DNA of 64,000 nucleotides from the NCBI RefSeq assembly GCF_003384035.1, contig NZ_QQAK01000001.1, positions 31,852 to 95,851 of the forward strand, read 5' to 3'. Positions 23,703 to 32,146 of the stretch are shown here, piece by piece; position 1 is the first letter of the stretch, and the number at the start of each line of letters is the position of its first letter. The stretch is from Sporosarcina sp. BI001-red. GTDB taxonomy: Bacteria; Bacillota; Bacilli; Bacillales_A; Planococcaceae. A program made the translations under genes and the position numbers. The notes beneath the pieces are model-generated. The model did not search any database and was not told where the DNA came from. It saw only the letters and a program-made list of their open reading frames with translations.

Positions 23703-25172
23703 TTGCCGATAAAAAAAGAGATTGTCATAATTGGTTTATTTTTGATAACGATTCTCTCAGCATGTACGAATACGGAGCCTGCCGAGAAGTCATCCAATGA
23801 CAATAATGAAAAAGAACCTGCATTAAAAAACAACATCGAACTGTCAGTTAAAGAAGCGGCTATCAATGAAGAAGTGCACTTTACAATCGACGATCTCGAT
23901 GCCAACACAGATGTCCAATTAGAATGGACCGAGGTCGAGGGAACGTACAAAATAGAAAACTTATATGAATTCATTGGAACCAAGTATTCTTCAAAAGATG
24001 TACCTTTGGTGACAGGGACTAGCGATGAGAATGGAAAGTGGGAAGGAACATTCAAAGTACCCCAGGGTTTCGGCGGGAATCATACCCTCTATATAACTAG
24101 TGATAATAAAAAGATTGGGCAGAAAGGGTTCTTTGTACGGCCGAAATTTTCGATTACACCTGAATCGGGTCCTGTCGGAACAGAAGTGGCGCTTGAGGCT
24201 GAAGGGTTAGACTGGAAAACGTATAAGTCTATGTGGAACTTAACGTATGATAATAAATATACAGGTATGGTTTCAGGCGTTTCCACGCAAGGGAAGACAA
24301 AAGCAATTTTCCGTGCGTCAGGAAGCGTAGGCAAACACTTTTTAAGTCTTCGTTCTGGGTATTTGGGGAGCCCATATATCAACCATGAATCCTCTCCTCA
24401 CACCGGATGGCCAGCACCAGATTTCGTTTTTGAAATCACGGATGAGGATCCAATTGCAGCACAGTATGTCGAAAAAACACCAAAGGCCGCAAGTGGCGGC
24501 GTTGAAATGCCAAAATTAAAAAACAAAAAAAACGTAGAAGTATCAATGGATAAAGAAGAAGGGATTGTTGGCGAAAAAGTGGCTCTGAAAGCTAGCAATT
24601 TACCAAAAAATAAAGAAGTAGAGCTTGTCTGGAATACGATGAAAGGTAGCAGAGTAACTGATTCTGGATTCGATGAAGAAAGCGCTGTATTAGATACTAT
24701 AAAAACAGACGCAGAAGGAAATGCGGAATATAAGTTTGAGATTCCTGATGACCTAGGGGGCCTTCCGCATCGAATCGACTTGCAAATCGGAGATGAGATC
24801 TATGGTCAAACTTATTTGCGTATCACACCATCGATTGTTGAAATTACACCGTCTTCAGGCCCTCAAGGAACAGAAATAAGTGTAACGATTAAAGGCGGTG
24901 GTTGGACGGAATATGACAACGCCTATTATTTAACTTATGACAATGCGTATTCTGGCTACATGTGTGCATTCAATAGTCAGGGCACCTTGGAATACAAAAT
25001 CATTGCAACTGGAGAACTGGGTTATCACGTCATTGATATGTACCCAGGCATTTACCAGCAGCAAGAAATTGAAACGGATATGACACTTATTCCACAATTA
25101 ACTTATAGAGAAGATCATCCTGGTTCGGCTATGCCAGCAATTCGGTATGGATTCGAAATAACGGAGAAATAA
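23703..25172 (+). CDS. Large lipoprotein with two tandem homologous halves
   Basis: TTG 23703 is chosen because GGAG lies 11 bases upstream and the ATT/GTG start at 23694 is too close. About 489 residues: signal peptide with lipobox ILSAC, then two similar halves (about 50-250 and 275-489). Each has an IPT/TIG-like block opening with GPVGTEVALEAEGLDW or GPQGTEISVTIKGGGW, followed by YDNKYTG or YDNAYSG and an H-(F/V)-(L/I) segment. The halves arose by internal duplication. A cell-surface binding role is likely; the ligand is unknown. Confidence 0.85.
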   Translation: MPIKKEIVIIGLFLITILSACTNTEPAEKSSNDNNEKEPALKNNIELSVKEAAINEEVHFTIDDLDANTDVQLEWTEVEGTYKIENLYEFIGTKYSSKDVPLVTGTSDENGKWEGTFKVPQGFGGNHTLYITSDNKKIGQKGFFVRPKFSITPESGPVGTEVALEAEGLDWKTYKSMWNLTYDNKYTGMVSGVSTQGKTKAIFRASGSVGKHFLSLRSGYLGSPYINHESSPHTGWPAPDFVFEITDEDPIAAQYVEKTPKAASGGVEMPKLKNKKNVEVSMDKEEGIVGEKVALKASNLPKNKEVELVWNTMKGSRVTDSGFDEESAVLDTIKTDAEGNAEYKFEIPDDLGGLPHRIDLQIGDEIYGQTYLRITPSIVEITPSSGPQGTEISVTIKGGGWTEYDNAYYLTYDNAYSGYMCAFNSQGTLEYKIIATGELGYHVIDMYPGIYQQQEIETDMTLIPQLTYREDHPGSAMPAIRYGFEITEK

Positions 25173-25178
25173 GACGGA

Positions 25179-25214
25179 AACCGCCCTTTACAAGTTGTAA
25201 GGGGCGGTTATTTG
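25179..25214 (+). terminator. Terminator of the lipoprotein pair
   Basis: AACCGCCCTTTACAA pairs with TTGTAAGGGGCGGTT around a single unpaired base, so the hairpin must open a few pairs; a weak T tract follows. Confidence 0.75.
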
Positions 25215-25307
25215 TACATTGCAAAGCTAATTAGGTGTTCGACAGTATCTGACAGCTTATAACTACTCGGAAAATGGTAATGTGACATGACAGGTTGAGA
25301 ACATCTA

Positions 25308-25364
25308 TAGGCGAGTGAAACAATCATGAATGTTTAAACAAACGCGAAAGTTTCTTACGCAGGA
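25308..25364. repeat. Family C palindromic repeat (copy C6)
   Basis: TAGGCGAGTGAAACAATCATG to CGAAAGTTTCTTACGCAGGA. Confidence 0.85.
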
Positions 25365-25389
25365 GTGTTTTACAATGACTGTATACTGA

Positions 25390-26040
25390 TTACTCCTTAA
25401 ATTCCCCTGGAAGAACGGCGTAGGAAGTAAACTCGGATTCATCTTCACTAGACACCGCTCGGATATGAAAATGGCCCTCCTCAGAAGGGAATCTTTGTTT
25501 AAATATTTCGCTTGTAAATTCAAAGATCGGCAAGCCGTTTTCCATTTTCACCTCACCCGTCATTTTAGAATCGGTAGGGATGTGATTTTTAGCATGCGCT
25601 AGAACTTCATCCTTGTTGGGCAACGGTTCATCACCGTTGAAGTGTACATTGGTTCCAAAGATGACCATTTTATCGTCCGCTTGTACAGAGAATCTGTCAT
25701 AGTTTGATTCCAAAATTGGGTGTACGTACCCTTCACCTTTTTCATGAAATGCGATAACTTCGTCTATTCTAGCGTTCCAGTCATGCTCGCCATCCGATCC
25801 CATAATGTTTTCAAGAACAGGCAATGTATCACCTAACCCTCCGTCCTTCGTTACTTGTTCTTCATAAATCGCAGAATCGATGGAATCGTCAGTCTCATCG
25901 ATATCTGTTTTTTCTACTGATTTATCCACCGATTCTTCTGATGATGGTTTCTCTTCTGTTTCTTTTGGTTCGGAAGACTGACAGCCTCCGAGTAAAAGTC
26001 CCCCTAGAATAAGCGGCACCATTGCATAAGTTAACTTCAA
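25390..26040 (-). CDS. Predicted lipoprotein with acidic linker
   Basis: On the minus strand TTG at 26040 follows GGAGGGGAC with 7-nt spacing; the longer frame to 26112 has no site. 216 residues: signal peptide MVPLILGGLLLGGC with lipobox, a Ser/Glu/Asp/Lys-rich linker (about 20-70), then a folded domain (about 75-216) without a recognised name. Divergent from the upstream lipoprotein pair. Function unknown. Confidence 0.8.
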   Translation of the reverse strand: MKLTYAMVPLILGGLLLGGCQSSEPKETEEKPSSEESVDKSVEKTDIDETDDSIDSAIYEEQVTKDGGLGDTLPVLENIMGSDGEHDWNARIDEVIAFHEKGEGYVHPILESNYDRFSVQADDKMVIFGTNVHFNGDEPLPNKDEVLAHAKNHIPTDSKMTGEVKMENGLPIFEFTSEIFKQRFPSEEGHFHIRAVSSEDESEFTSYAVLPGEFKE

Positions 26041-26150
26041 AATTAGTCCCCTCCAAAAATATTTTTTTGAAAAATTTATTTCAACGCAATCAAACTTAAA
26101 CATGTATAGCAACTAATTACCGTTCTTGAAATTAAAATAAAAGTAAAACT

Positions 26151-26202
26151 TCTGTGTGTGAATTCATGCTAATTATTTAAACAAACAAAAACAGTCTCTT
26201 GC
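26151..26202. repeat. Degenerate family C repeat (C7)
   Basis: CTGTGTGTGAATTCATGC and ATTTAAACAAACAAAAACAG keep the C order but with several changes. Confidence 0.5.
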
Positions 26203-26226
26203 TTGATGATCATGAACTATTTTCTA

Positions 26227-27309
26227 TTAATATCTGACGTCTACATCACTAAGCTCAGATTCTATTTTCTTTCCATCCAGGTTTTCATTGTCGCTTATCG
26301 ATAATTCTCTTAAATTTGGAAGAGCTGTAATAGGCTTTATATCTGTGACTTTTGTTTTGGATAGATCCAAAATCTCTAAATTTTGTAACTTTTCAAGGGA
26401 AGTCAAGTCACTAATATCTGTATTAGATATGTTTAGCCAAGTGATGTTTGATAACTCTTCAACAAAGTCAATACTCGTTAACTTATTCTCATTCACACTT
26501 AACACTTTCATCTTTTTTAAGTCCTCGATCATATTAGCATCGGTCAGGTTGTTATAAGATACATCGAAATATTCTATGTTGGTTAAAGTGCGTAACGATT
26601 CGAGGTCATCAATGTCATTAGTAGCAAGATATAATTTTTTAACACTGGTTAAGTTTGCTAATGGTGAGACATCCGATATCTTATTACGTCCGAGATTGAT
26701 ATCATCTAAATTTTCTAAATCAGCAAGAGGGGATAAGTCGTGAACGTCATTACCATGTAATTGGATGAAACGAAGTTTTGGTAAACTTGCCAAGACACTT
26801 ATGTCTTCTATTTCGTTACCATCTAATCTGAGATTTTCTAATATATTTAAATTTTTAATAAACGAAATATCCTGTAACCCATTAGAAGATAAATCAAGAG
26901 AATAAAGTTTTGTTAAGTTTGTCATCGGCGTATAATCGGTAATTTCGTGATTTCTGAGTTCGAGAGCTTCCAGGTTTATTGCATATTCTAATCCTTTCAA
27001 AGATGTAATCTTTTCATCATCTTCTAAAATCGTACTGCTTGTTTTCACGAAGTGGAGTTCCTCCATGTTTTCCTGAGTGGGTTTGGACTTGTCTCCAGCT
27101 GCATCTTCCATTCCTAGCTCGTCTAAGATAAGTGTACGCAAATGCTCATCTTCAATCCCTTCGAAAGGCTCACTCGGCTTAGATACAGATGTTTCAGCCT
27201 CATCTCCAGACACGACTTCAACGTCCTCAGTAGATTCATCTTGCGTTGTATCACTGCACCCTATTAATAACCCAAGGGGGAGTATCATCATAAATAATAA
27301 CTTCTTCAA
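26227..27309 (-). CDS. Leucine-rich-repeat lipoprotein (internalin-like)
   Basis: A 360-residue lipoprotein: MKKLLFMMILPLGLLIGC carries the lipobox, an acidic linker follows, then about ten 21-23-residue leucine-rich repeats (LEALELRNHEITDYTPMTNL and onward, unit LxxLxLxxNxIxDIxxLxxL) from about 105 to the end. This is the Listeria internalin-type curved solenoid, a protein-binding surface anchored in the membrane by lipid rather than by an LPXTG motif. Partner unknown. The C terminus has no cap domain, so it may end inside the last repeat. Confidence 0.88.
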   Translation of the reverse strand: MKKLLFMMILPLGLLIGCSDTTQDESTEDVEVVSGDEAETSVSKPSEPFEGIEDEHLRTLILDELGMEDAAGDKSKPTQENMEELHFVKTSSTILEDDEKITSLKGLEYAINLEALELRNHEITDYTPMTNLTKLYSLDLSSNGLQDISFIKNLNILENLRLDGNEIEDISVLASLPKLRFIQLHGNDVHDLSPLADLENLDDINLGRNKISDVSPLANLTSVKKLYLATNDIDDLESLRTLTNIEYFDVSYNNLTDANMIEDLKKMKVLSVNENKLTSIDFVEELSNITWLNISNTDISDLTSLEKLQNLEILDLSKTKVTDIKPITALPNLRELSISDNENLDGKKIESELSDVDVRY

Positions 27310-27468
27310 TTCGACATTCTCCTGTCATTTTTTTTATTTTTAAACATTTGAAGGTACAACACTAATGCAAATAGATTGAAAATACAATAAACCGAAGTAG
27401 CTATTTACCTTCTTGTCCACGTGTTACTTAAGTACAAGGGATTGTTTAGAAAAAGGTGACTATAACTG

Positions 27469-27520
27469 GTGACGGTATGTAAAATAATCATGAATGGTTA
27501 ACTAAAGACATAAGTTTAAT
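27469..27520. repeat. Degenerate family C repeat (C8)
   Basis: GTATGTAAAATAATCATGAA then ACTAAAGACATAAGTTTAAT. Recognisable by ATCATGAATG and AAGTTT. Confidence 0.55.
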
Positions 27521-27546
27521 ACACTATTACAAAAATAGAATCATAG

Positions 27547-27592
27547 AAAAACACCCAATCTGTTGGCAATATAACGGATTGGGCGTTTTTTC
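27547..27592 (+). terminator. Orphan terminator
   Basis: AAAACACCCAATCTGTT pairs with AACGGATTGGGCGTTTT and is followed by Ts; no plus-strand gene precedes it. Confidence 0.75.
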
Positions 27593-27652
27593 TTCCAACA
27601 TAAGTGTGGAAACTCCATAGCAAGAAAATGAAAATCTTGGCACCTAAAAATT

Positions 27653-27700
27653 CTTATTACTTTAGTAATGGGGACTATCTGTAATATTGAATAAATTGGC
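27653..27700. repeat. Short dispersed repeat D, copy 2
   Basis: TTATTACTTTAGTAATGGGG and TATCTGTAATATTGAATAAA match copy 1 at 22994-23041. Each copy lies beside a C-family copy. Confidence 0.7.
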
Positions 27701-27715
27701 GAAATATAAAGGAGG

Positions 27716-27763
27716 TATCTGTCCGCGGAACAATCATGAATGTTTCTTGTACAGACACCTAGC
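27716..27763. repeat. Family C palindromic repeat with internal deletion (C9)
   Basis: TATCTGTCCGCGGAACAATC, ATGAATGTTTCTTGTACAGA, CACCT. The AAACAAACACGAAAG segment is missing but the hairpin arms are kept. Confidence 0.7.
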
Positions 27764-27830
27764 CTAGGAGCGTTATTTTATTTGTCTCTATTCGTTTCGG
27801 ACATCATATGGAATAATTGTGTATATATTC

Positions 27831-27857
27831 GTTACTAAATTTAGAAATCTGTGTCTA
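27831..27857 (+). promoter_or_regulatory. Candidate ECF-type promoter before sigma gene 1
   Basis: GTTACT (27831-27836), 17 bp, TCTA (27854-27857), then 21 nt to the ATG. The same pattern with GTGACC and 17 bp occurs before the paralogous sigma gene at 51099-51125. Inferred autoregulatory promoter. Confidence 0.5.
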
Positions 27858-27878
27858 TGTATATAGAAGAGAGGTGAC

Positions 27879-28397
27879 ATGATGTCCGCAGAACAATGGT
27901 TTGAGGATTATGCCAGTGCCGTATACAGCTATATCCTCATGCAAGTGCGAAACCGGCACACAGCAGAGGAACTAACACAGGAAACATTCGTGAAAGTCGT
28001 GGAAAAAGCGCATCAGTTCGATGGCCGTGCCGCGGTGAAGACGTGGATCTTCCGGATCGCCTACACGACCACATTGAACTACTACAGGAAAAAGCATCCC
28101 CTAACGCACTATTTAGATAAGGACTTTCAACTATTTGGCAGCCAGCCGTCATCCGAAGAAACAGCCGTCCTTAATGCGCAGGAGGCAGATTTTTATGAAG
28201 CGCTCCGCCGCCTTAAGAAGAGCCAGCAGCAAGTCATCTTGCTCCGTCATATCCAGGGATTCTCAACGAAAGATACAGCTTCTATTCTGGGTAACACGGA
28301 AGGCAAGGTGAAGATGAGCCTGAAACGCGCATTGGACGCATTCAAAAAAGAACTTGAGAAAGGAGGCATGTCACATGAAACTATATACCGACGATGA
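27879..28397 (+). CDS. ECF-type RNA polymerase sigma factor 1
   Basis: A 172-residue sigma-70 family factor of the extracytoplasmic-function type: region 2 (YSYILMQVRNRHTAEELTQE, FVKVV, VKTWIFRIAYT) and region 4 HTH (LKKSQQQVILLRHIQGFS, GKVKMSLKRAL), with no region 1 or 3. GAGAGGTG precedes the ATGATG. The anti-sigma gene overlaps its 3' end by 23 bp. A closely similar pair lies at 51148. The signal sensed is unknown. Confidence 0.92.
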   Translation: MMSAEQWFEDYASAVYSYILMQVRNRHTAEELTQETFVKVVEKAHQFDGRAAVKTWIFRIAYTTTLNYYRKKHPLTHYLDKDFQLFGSQPSSEETAVLNAQEADFYEALRRLKKSQQQVILLRHIQGFSTKDTASILGNTEGKVKMSLKRALDAFKKELEKGGMSHETIYRR

Positions 28398-28992
28398 ACT
28401 GACTCAAAAACTCGGATCCCTTAGTGAACCGTTCCAGCCCACGCAAGAACAAAAAAAGACCATGCATCAATCGGTCTTCCACGGGAAAAACGTACGAACC
28501 AATCGCCGTACTTTACACTGGAAACCAGCTTTCGTTTCGATGTTGATGCTCATCTCAATCGCTTTTATCGTGACGATTCTAATCGGCAAAACGTACTCGC
28601 TCAGTTCTGGCTTTTTTGCTAAAGATGTAACCGATTCATGGGAAGGCATCATTATGAAGCAGCAAGATTCGTTTGAAGTGACAAATTACTCCATTGCTTT
28701 CGATGGAGAAACAATGGGCATCCAAAACAATTTTATGGGGGAGTCCTTCATTGGGACTGATAAGAGCGATATGGAAATCAGAAAGGCCGCAGATGATTAT
28801 CAAGCGAAACTGTCCAAAATGAAGCTGCATGAAGGAAAATTCCAAAATTACACGGTCAAAAAAGAAAAAGAACGGTACACCATTACCGTACCCGGCGAAA
28901 ATGGTTTCACGTACACCTTGGAAAAGACTGCACCACGCCAATACGTAGGGGAAGATGGCATTCGATATAGCGTGAACAACTATACCGACTAA
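28375..28992 (+). CDS. Anti-sigma factor of pair 1
   Basis: A 205-residue protein from ATG 28375, which follows AAAGGAGG and lies inside the sigma gene. A cytosolic N-terminal part (about 1-45) would bind the sigma factor; one membrane helix (VSMLMLISIAFIVTILIG) precedes an extracellular domain (about 75-205) that is shared with the second anti-sigma at 51641 (GFTYTLEKTAPRQYVGEDGI vs GFTYQLTKIAPRKYRGEDGI). No zinc anti-sigma motif is seen. Membrane placement and gene overlap imply the usual sequestering role. Confidence 0.8.
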   Translation: MKLYTDDELTQKLGSLSEPFQPTQEQKKTMHQSVFHGKNVRTNRRTLHWKPAFVSMLMLISIAFIVTILIGKTYSLSSGFFAKDVTDSWEGIIMKQQDSFEVTNYSIAFDGETMGIQNNFMGESFIGTDKSDMEIRKAADDYQAKLSKMKLHEGKFQNYTVKKEKERYTITVPGENGFTYTLEKTAPRQYVGEDGIRYSVNNYTD

Positions 28993-29001
28993 AATTGACG
29001 T

Positions 29002-29113
29002 TCCCTGCATACGATACGACACTGAATCATTTATGAATAGTGTTCGATTTCCACGGTGCGCAGGCAGCAATCACGGGCTCGAAACAAACAAGAACTTTTA
29101 TTGCACAGGGACC
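29002..29113. repeat. Degenerate family A copy fused to a C fragment (A6/C10)
   Basis: 29002-29069 keeps ACGACAC, TATGAATAGTGTTCGA and GTGCGCAGGCAGC of family A; 29074-29113 keeps CGAAACAAACAAGAACTTTT and TTGCACAGGGACCT of family C. Confidence 0.6.
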
Positions 29114-29157
29114 TAGCACAGAATCGTGTTGAAGTTGTGATGTGAACAGTGATGAAC

Positions 29158-29202
29158 AAAGTTAGATGAAAAGCTATGAGTAGCTCTCATCTAACTTTTT
29201 TA
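29158..29202 (+). terminator. Terminator downstream of sigma/anti-sigma pair 1
   Basis: AAAGTTAGATGA (29158-29169) pairs with TCATCTAACTTT (29187-29198), then Ts. Confidence 0.8.
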
Positions 29203-29231
29203 ATTTCATCTACATTCGGGAACTTAGAAAT

Positions 29232-29340
29232 AGGTATCGGTGTATGACACAACTCTAATTAGATTCTGGATTTTATCGAAATCATACATCTATAGTAGAA
29301 AGCTTACTTGGTTAGCTTTAACAGTAAGCTTTTCAGTGGA
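29232..29340. other. Intergenic region before the GntR gene
   Basis: 29232-29270 is a fragment of family A (GGTGTATGACACAACTC, GATTCTGGA). A second hairpin, AAAGCTTACT with AGTAAGCTTT, lies near 29299-29332 with a short T tract. Confidence 0.5.
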
Positions 29341-29433
29341 GACTTCTCATATTTACATCTAATTATTTTAGTGTTATATTGACTAAGTCCAATCATCCTA
29401 CAACTTTTCAAAAAAACCTTTGGAGGTGCACTC

Positions 29434-30123
29434 ATGCTGAAAAAGACAGAACGTTTGTCGTTGGTTGAACAAGTGGTGATTCAAATTGAACACCTAATCG
29501 AAAGTGGTCATTGGCAAATTGGTGATCATTTGCCTGCTGAGATGCAATTGATGAAAGAGTTTGATGTGAGCCGGAATACACTAAGAGAAGCGATCCGTGC
29601 TCTCGTTCATGCAGGATTACTGGAGACCAAACAAGGGAGCGGTACGATTGTGAAATCGTCTAGTGCCTTTGGTGTAGCGCTTCATAGACAAGTTGAAAAG
29701 TCGAGCATCATGGAAACTTTAGAGGTGCGTCTTGCTTTAGAAAGAGAAGCAGCACAGCTTGCAGCCATACGGCGTGATGATGTTGATTTGGAAGCGATGA
29801 CGGAGTGCATTCAGTTATGCAAATCGGCATCAGAAAAAGGAGATGTACAAGAATTTATACAGGCAGACATTTTATTTCATAAAGCAATGGTTAAAGCATC
29901 CCATAATATGATGTTAGAACGTCTTTATGAGCATATAACTGAACCCCTGCAGTCTTCGATTGAAGAAGTGATGGTGGCAGATGACTACTTTAACTATAGC
30001 AAAGAGATTCACTATGAATTATTAGAAGCCATCAAGAAGCAAGATGTTCATGCAGCAATTAGTTATGTAAATCAATACATAAACGATTTCAGAGAGAAGA
30101 TTAAACGCATTCAGGAGGACTAA
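29434..30123 (+). CDS. GntR/FadR-family transcriptional regulator
   Basis: A 229-residue regulator with N-terminal winged HTH (IGDHLPAEMQLMKEFDVSRN, TLREAIRALVHAG) and C-terminal FCD ligand domain (about 90-215, FHKAMVKASHNMML with metal-site His). ATG 29434 after TTTGGAGG. The MFS gene starts 3 nt after its stop, so the regulator very probably controls its own operon with that carrier. The ligand is unknown. Confidence 0.92.
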   Translation: MLKKTERLSLVEQVVIQIEHLIESGHWQIGDHLPAEMQLMKEFDVSRNTLREAIRALVHAGLLETKQGSGTIVKSSSAFGVALHRQVEKSSIMETLEVRLALEREAAQLAAIRRDDVDLEAMTECIQLCKSASEKGDVQEFIQADILFHKAMVKASHNMMLERLYEHITEPLQSSIEEVMVADDYFNYSKEIHYELLEAIKKQDVHAAISYVNQYINDFREKIKRIQED

Positions 30124-30125
30124 AC

Positions 30126-31358
30126 TTGCAAAAAGATACAACATTACAACAAACAAAAGCAGATTCAAAGAAAAAATGGCTTTTAATGATTGGCGTCATC
30201 TTAATTGCTGCCAATTTAAGAGCGCCACTCACATCGATTGGTTCGTTAATTACATCCATACGAACAGATCTAGGGATTAGCCATGCGCTGGCGGGAACGA
30301 TTACAACGCTTCCCTTACTCGCATTTGCCATCCTTTCACCTTTCGCACCGAAAATAGCTCATAAAATAACGATGGAAAAGACAATTTTCCTATCATTAGT
30401 CGTCTTGGCAATTGGTATTGTCATAAGATCATTATTTGGAACAGGGGCATTATTTACAGGAACTATTCTAATTGGTATTGCGATTGCGTTTGGTAATGTG
30501 TTGCTGCCTGGATTTATTAAAATGAACTTTCCATTAAAAGTTGGGATTATGACCGGTATGTATGGGGTGTTTATGAACGTCTTTGCAGCTTTAGGGTCGG
30601 GTTTAAGTGTACCGTTAACAACTGTCGGCGCAATTGGTTGGAAAGGATCTCTCGCATTTTGGGCCATTCCTGTTATTATTGCGATTGCGGTTTGGGCTCC
30701 ACAAATGAAAAAGGGGAAAGATCCAACTGACTATTCAAAAGCCACACCAAAAGAGAAATTATCGTTAGCTCGTTCACCGCTTGCGTGGTCGATTACGATT
30801 TTTATGGGACTACAATCTTTAATTTTTTATACGTTAGTGACGTGGTTGCCGGAAATCCTACAAGGCATTGGGTATAGTATGAGTGCAGCTGGATGGATGT
30901 TATTTTTAATGCAATTTGCTATTATTCCATTTACATTTATTATTCCTTTACTCGCCGAACGTTTGAAAAATCAAATCCTACTAGGTGGGGCGACTGCGGT
31001 TTTGTTTATTCTCGGTATAACTGGCGTCTTAATTGGAAATCATTCTTTGATGCCTCTATCAGTAATTATGATCGGTATGGGAGCAGGTAGCGCATTTAGC
31101 TTATCGATGATGTTTTTCAGCATGAGAACAAGCAATGCCGTTGAAGCATCTGATATGTCAGGTATGGCACAATCGTTTGGCTACTTACTAGCAGCTACTG
31201 GCCCAATGGTATTCGGTGCTTTACACGATAGGACAGATAGTTGGACAATGCCTCTTATTATGTTAATAGCTTTGGCTGTGGTCATCTTAATAGTCGGTAT
31301 TGTGGCTGGAAGAGATCGAGTAATTGGAAATACAATTTCAAAAGAGTCACAGATCTAA
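30126..31358 (+). CDS. MFS transporter of the CynX/NimT (cyanate-permease-like) family
   Basis: A 410-residue membrane carrier with 12 predicted helices. TTG 30126 follows AGGAGGA at the end of the GntR gene. The N-terminal ANLRAPLTSIGSLITSI and internal PLLAFAILSPFAPK are typical of the CynX/NimT group (nitroimidazole, cyanate and related compounds). Substrate not inferable from sequence. Forms an operon with the upstream GntR regulator. Confidence 0.9.
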   Translation: MQKDTTLQQTKADSKKKWLLMIGVILIAANLRAPLTSIGSLITSIRTDLGISHALAGTITTLPLLAFAILSPFAPKIAHKITMEKTIFLSLVVLAIGIVIRSLFGTGALFTGTILIGIAIAFGNVLLPGFIKMNFPLKVGIMTGMYGVFMNVFAALGSGLSVPLTTVGAIGWKGSLAFWAIPVIIAIAVWAPQMKKGKDPTDYSKATPKEKLSLARSPLAWSITIFMGLQSLIFYTLVTWLPEILQGIGYSMSAAGWMLFLMQFAIIPFTFIIPLLAERLKNQILLGGATAVLFILGITGVLIGNHSLMPLSVIMIGMGAGSAFSLSMMFFSMRTSNAVEASDMSGMAQSFGYLLAATGPMVFGALHDRTDSWTMPLIMLIALAVVILIVGIVAGRDRVIGNTISKESQI

Positions 31359-32146
31359 GAGTGGTTACTGTTAAGAATTCGGTGCCTGTTTACTTTACAC
31401 CTCACTTGCAGTTCTGAGGACTGTCTAAATTTCGCGCTGCACAGACGTGAAAAAATAAAAGGCTAGTTGAAAGCTGTTATTGCAGCTTGTGACAGCCTTA
31501 AACTAATGAGACAACTAAAAACACCTTCCGTTGAAAATAGGGTAGTAACCTTATTCAATCAATGTGGAGGTGTTTTTCTAGTGCAACACGAGATAGTTTT
31601 CCTACAGAACTGTTACCTAAGACACCTCGCAGACCGTAAAGTAAGAATCTACGCATCTTTAAGCTGCTAACCGCAACTGAGGAAAGCGGCACTTTTGAGT
31701 GTAGTCAACCGGTGGAGAAATGTATTCCGCACAGTTACCAAGTGATGTATGATGAAAGTACAGAGAATTCTCACAATAAAACATGTCTTATAATCTGACC
31801 TCAAAAGTAAAAGCGATTCCAAAAACAAACGAAACTGAAACAGCGCGCTGAAGGAATTCATTATTTCACTTACGCTCGGCCTGCCGGTGGTGAACTATAT
31901 TGTTACAATCTACGAAGGGGATTAACAATCATTAACTACTTACCTGTTTACGAGTATGTAATTGCGGACTTGAGCTAAAAAGTACTATCACAACATGAAT
32001 CGGGAAGTTCATCACCATAACGATTGACCAACAACATACTGACGTGAAGTATGACTCGGCTTCTTTTTCCCCATAGCTATATTCCTACTTGCTAGTCTGT
32101 TGAGTTGAGATTGAAACTATGCGAAAACTTTAGGAGGATTAACAGT
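31359..32146. other. Long stretch without a recognised gene
   Basis: 31380-31447 is a degenerate family A copy (GTGCCTGTTTACTTTACACC to GCACAGACG). A hairpin with AAAAACACCTTCC (31517) and GGAGGTGTTTTT (about 31565-31576) encloses a 35-nt loop. Between 31700 and 32000 short open stretches exist in two frames but all have stops and no ribosome site; the longest (near 31805-31975) matches nothing I know. Possibly a decayed gene. Confidence 0.4.

Noticed and set aside
4346..29113. CRISPR array
   Set aside because: The repeats are dispersed, palindromic over their whole length and separated by kilobases, not by regular short spacers. No cas gene is present.
29368..29386. GntR operator TTAGT-N9-ACTAA before the regulator gene
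   Set aside because: The 5-bp arms are too short to separate from chance in AT-rich DNA.
31467..31670. Plus-strand frame of 67 codons
   Set aside because: It has no ribosome site and spans the arms of a hairpin; codon use is unlike that of the neighbours.
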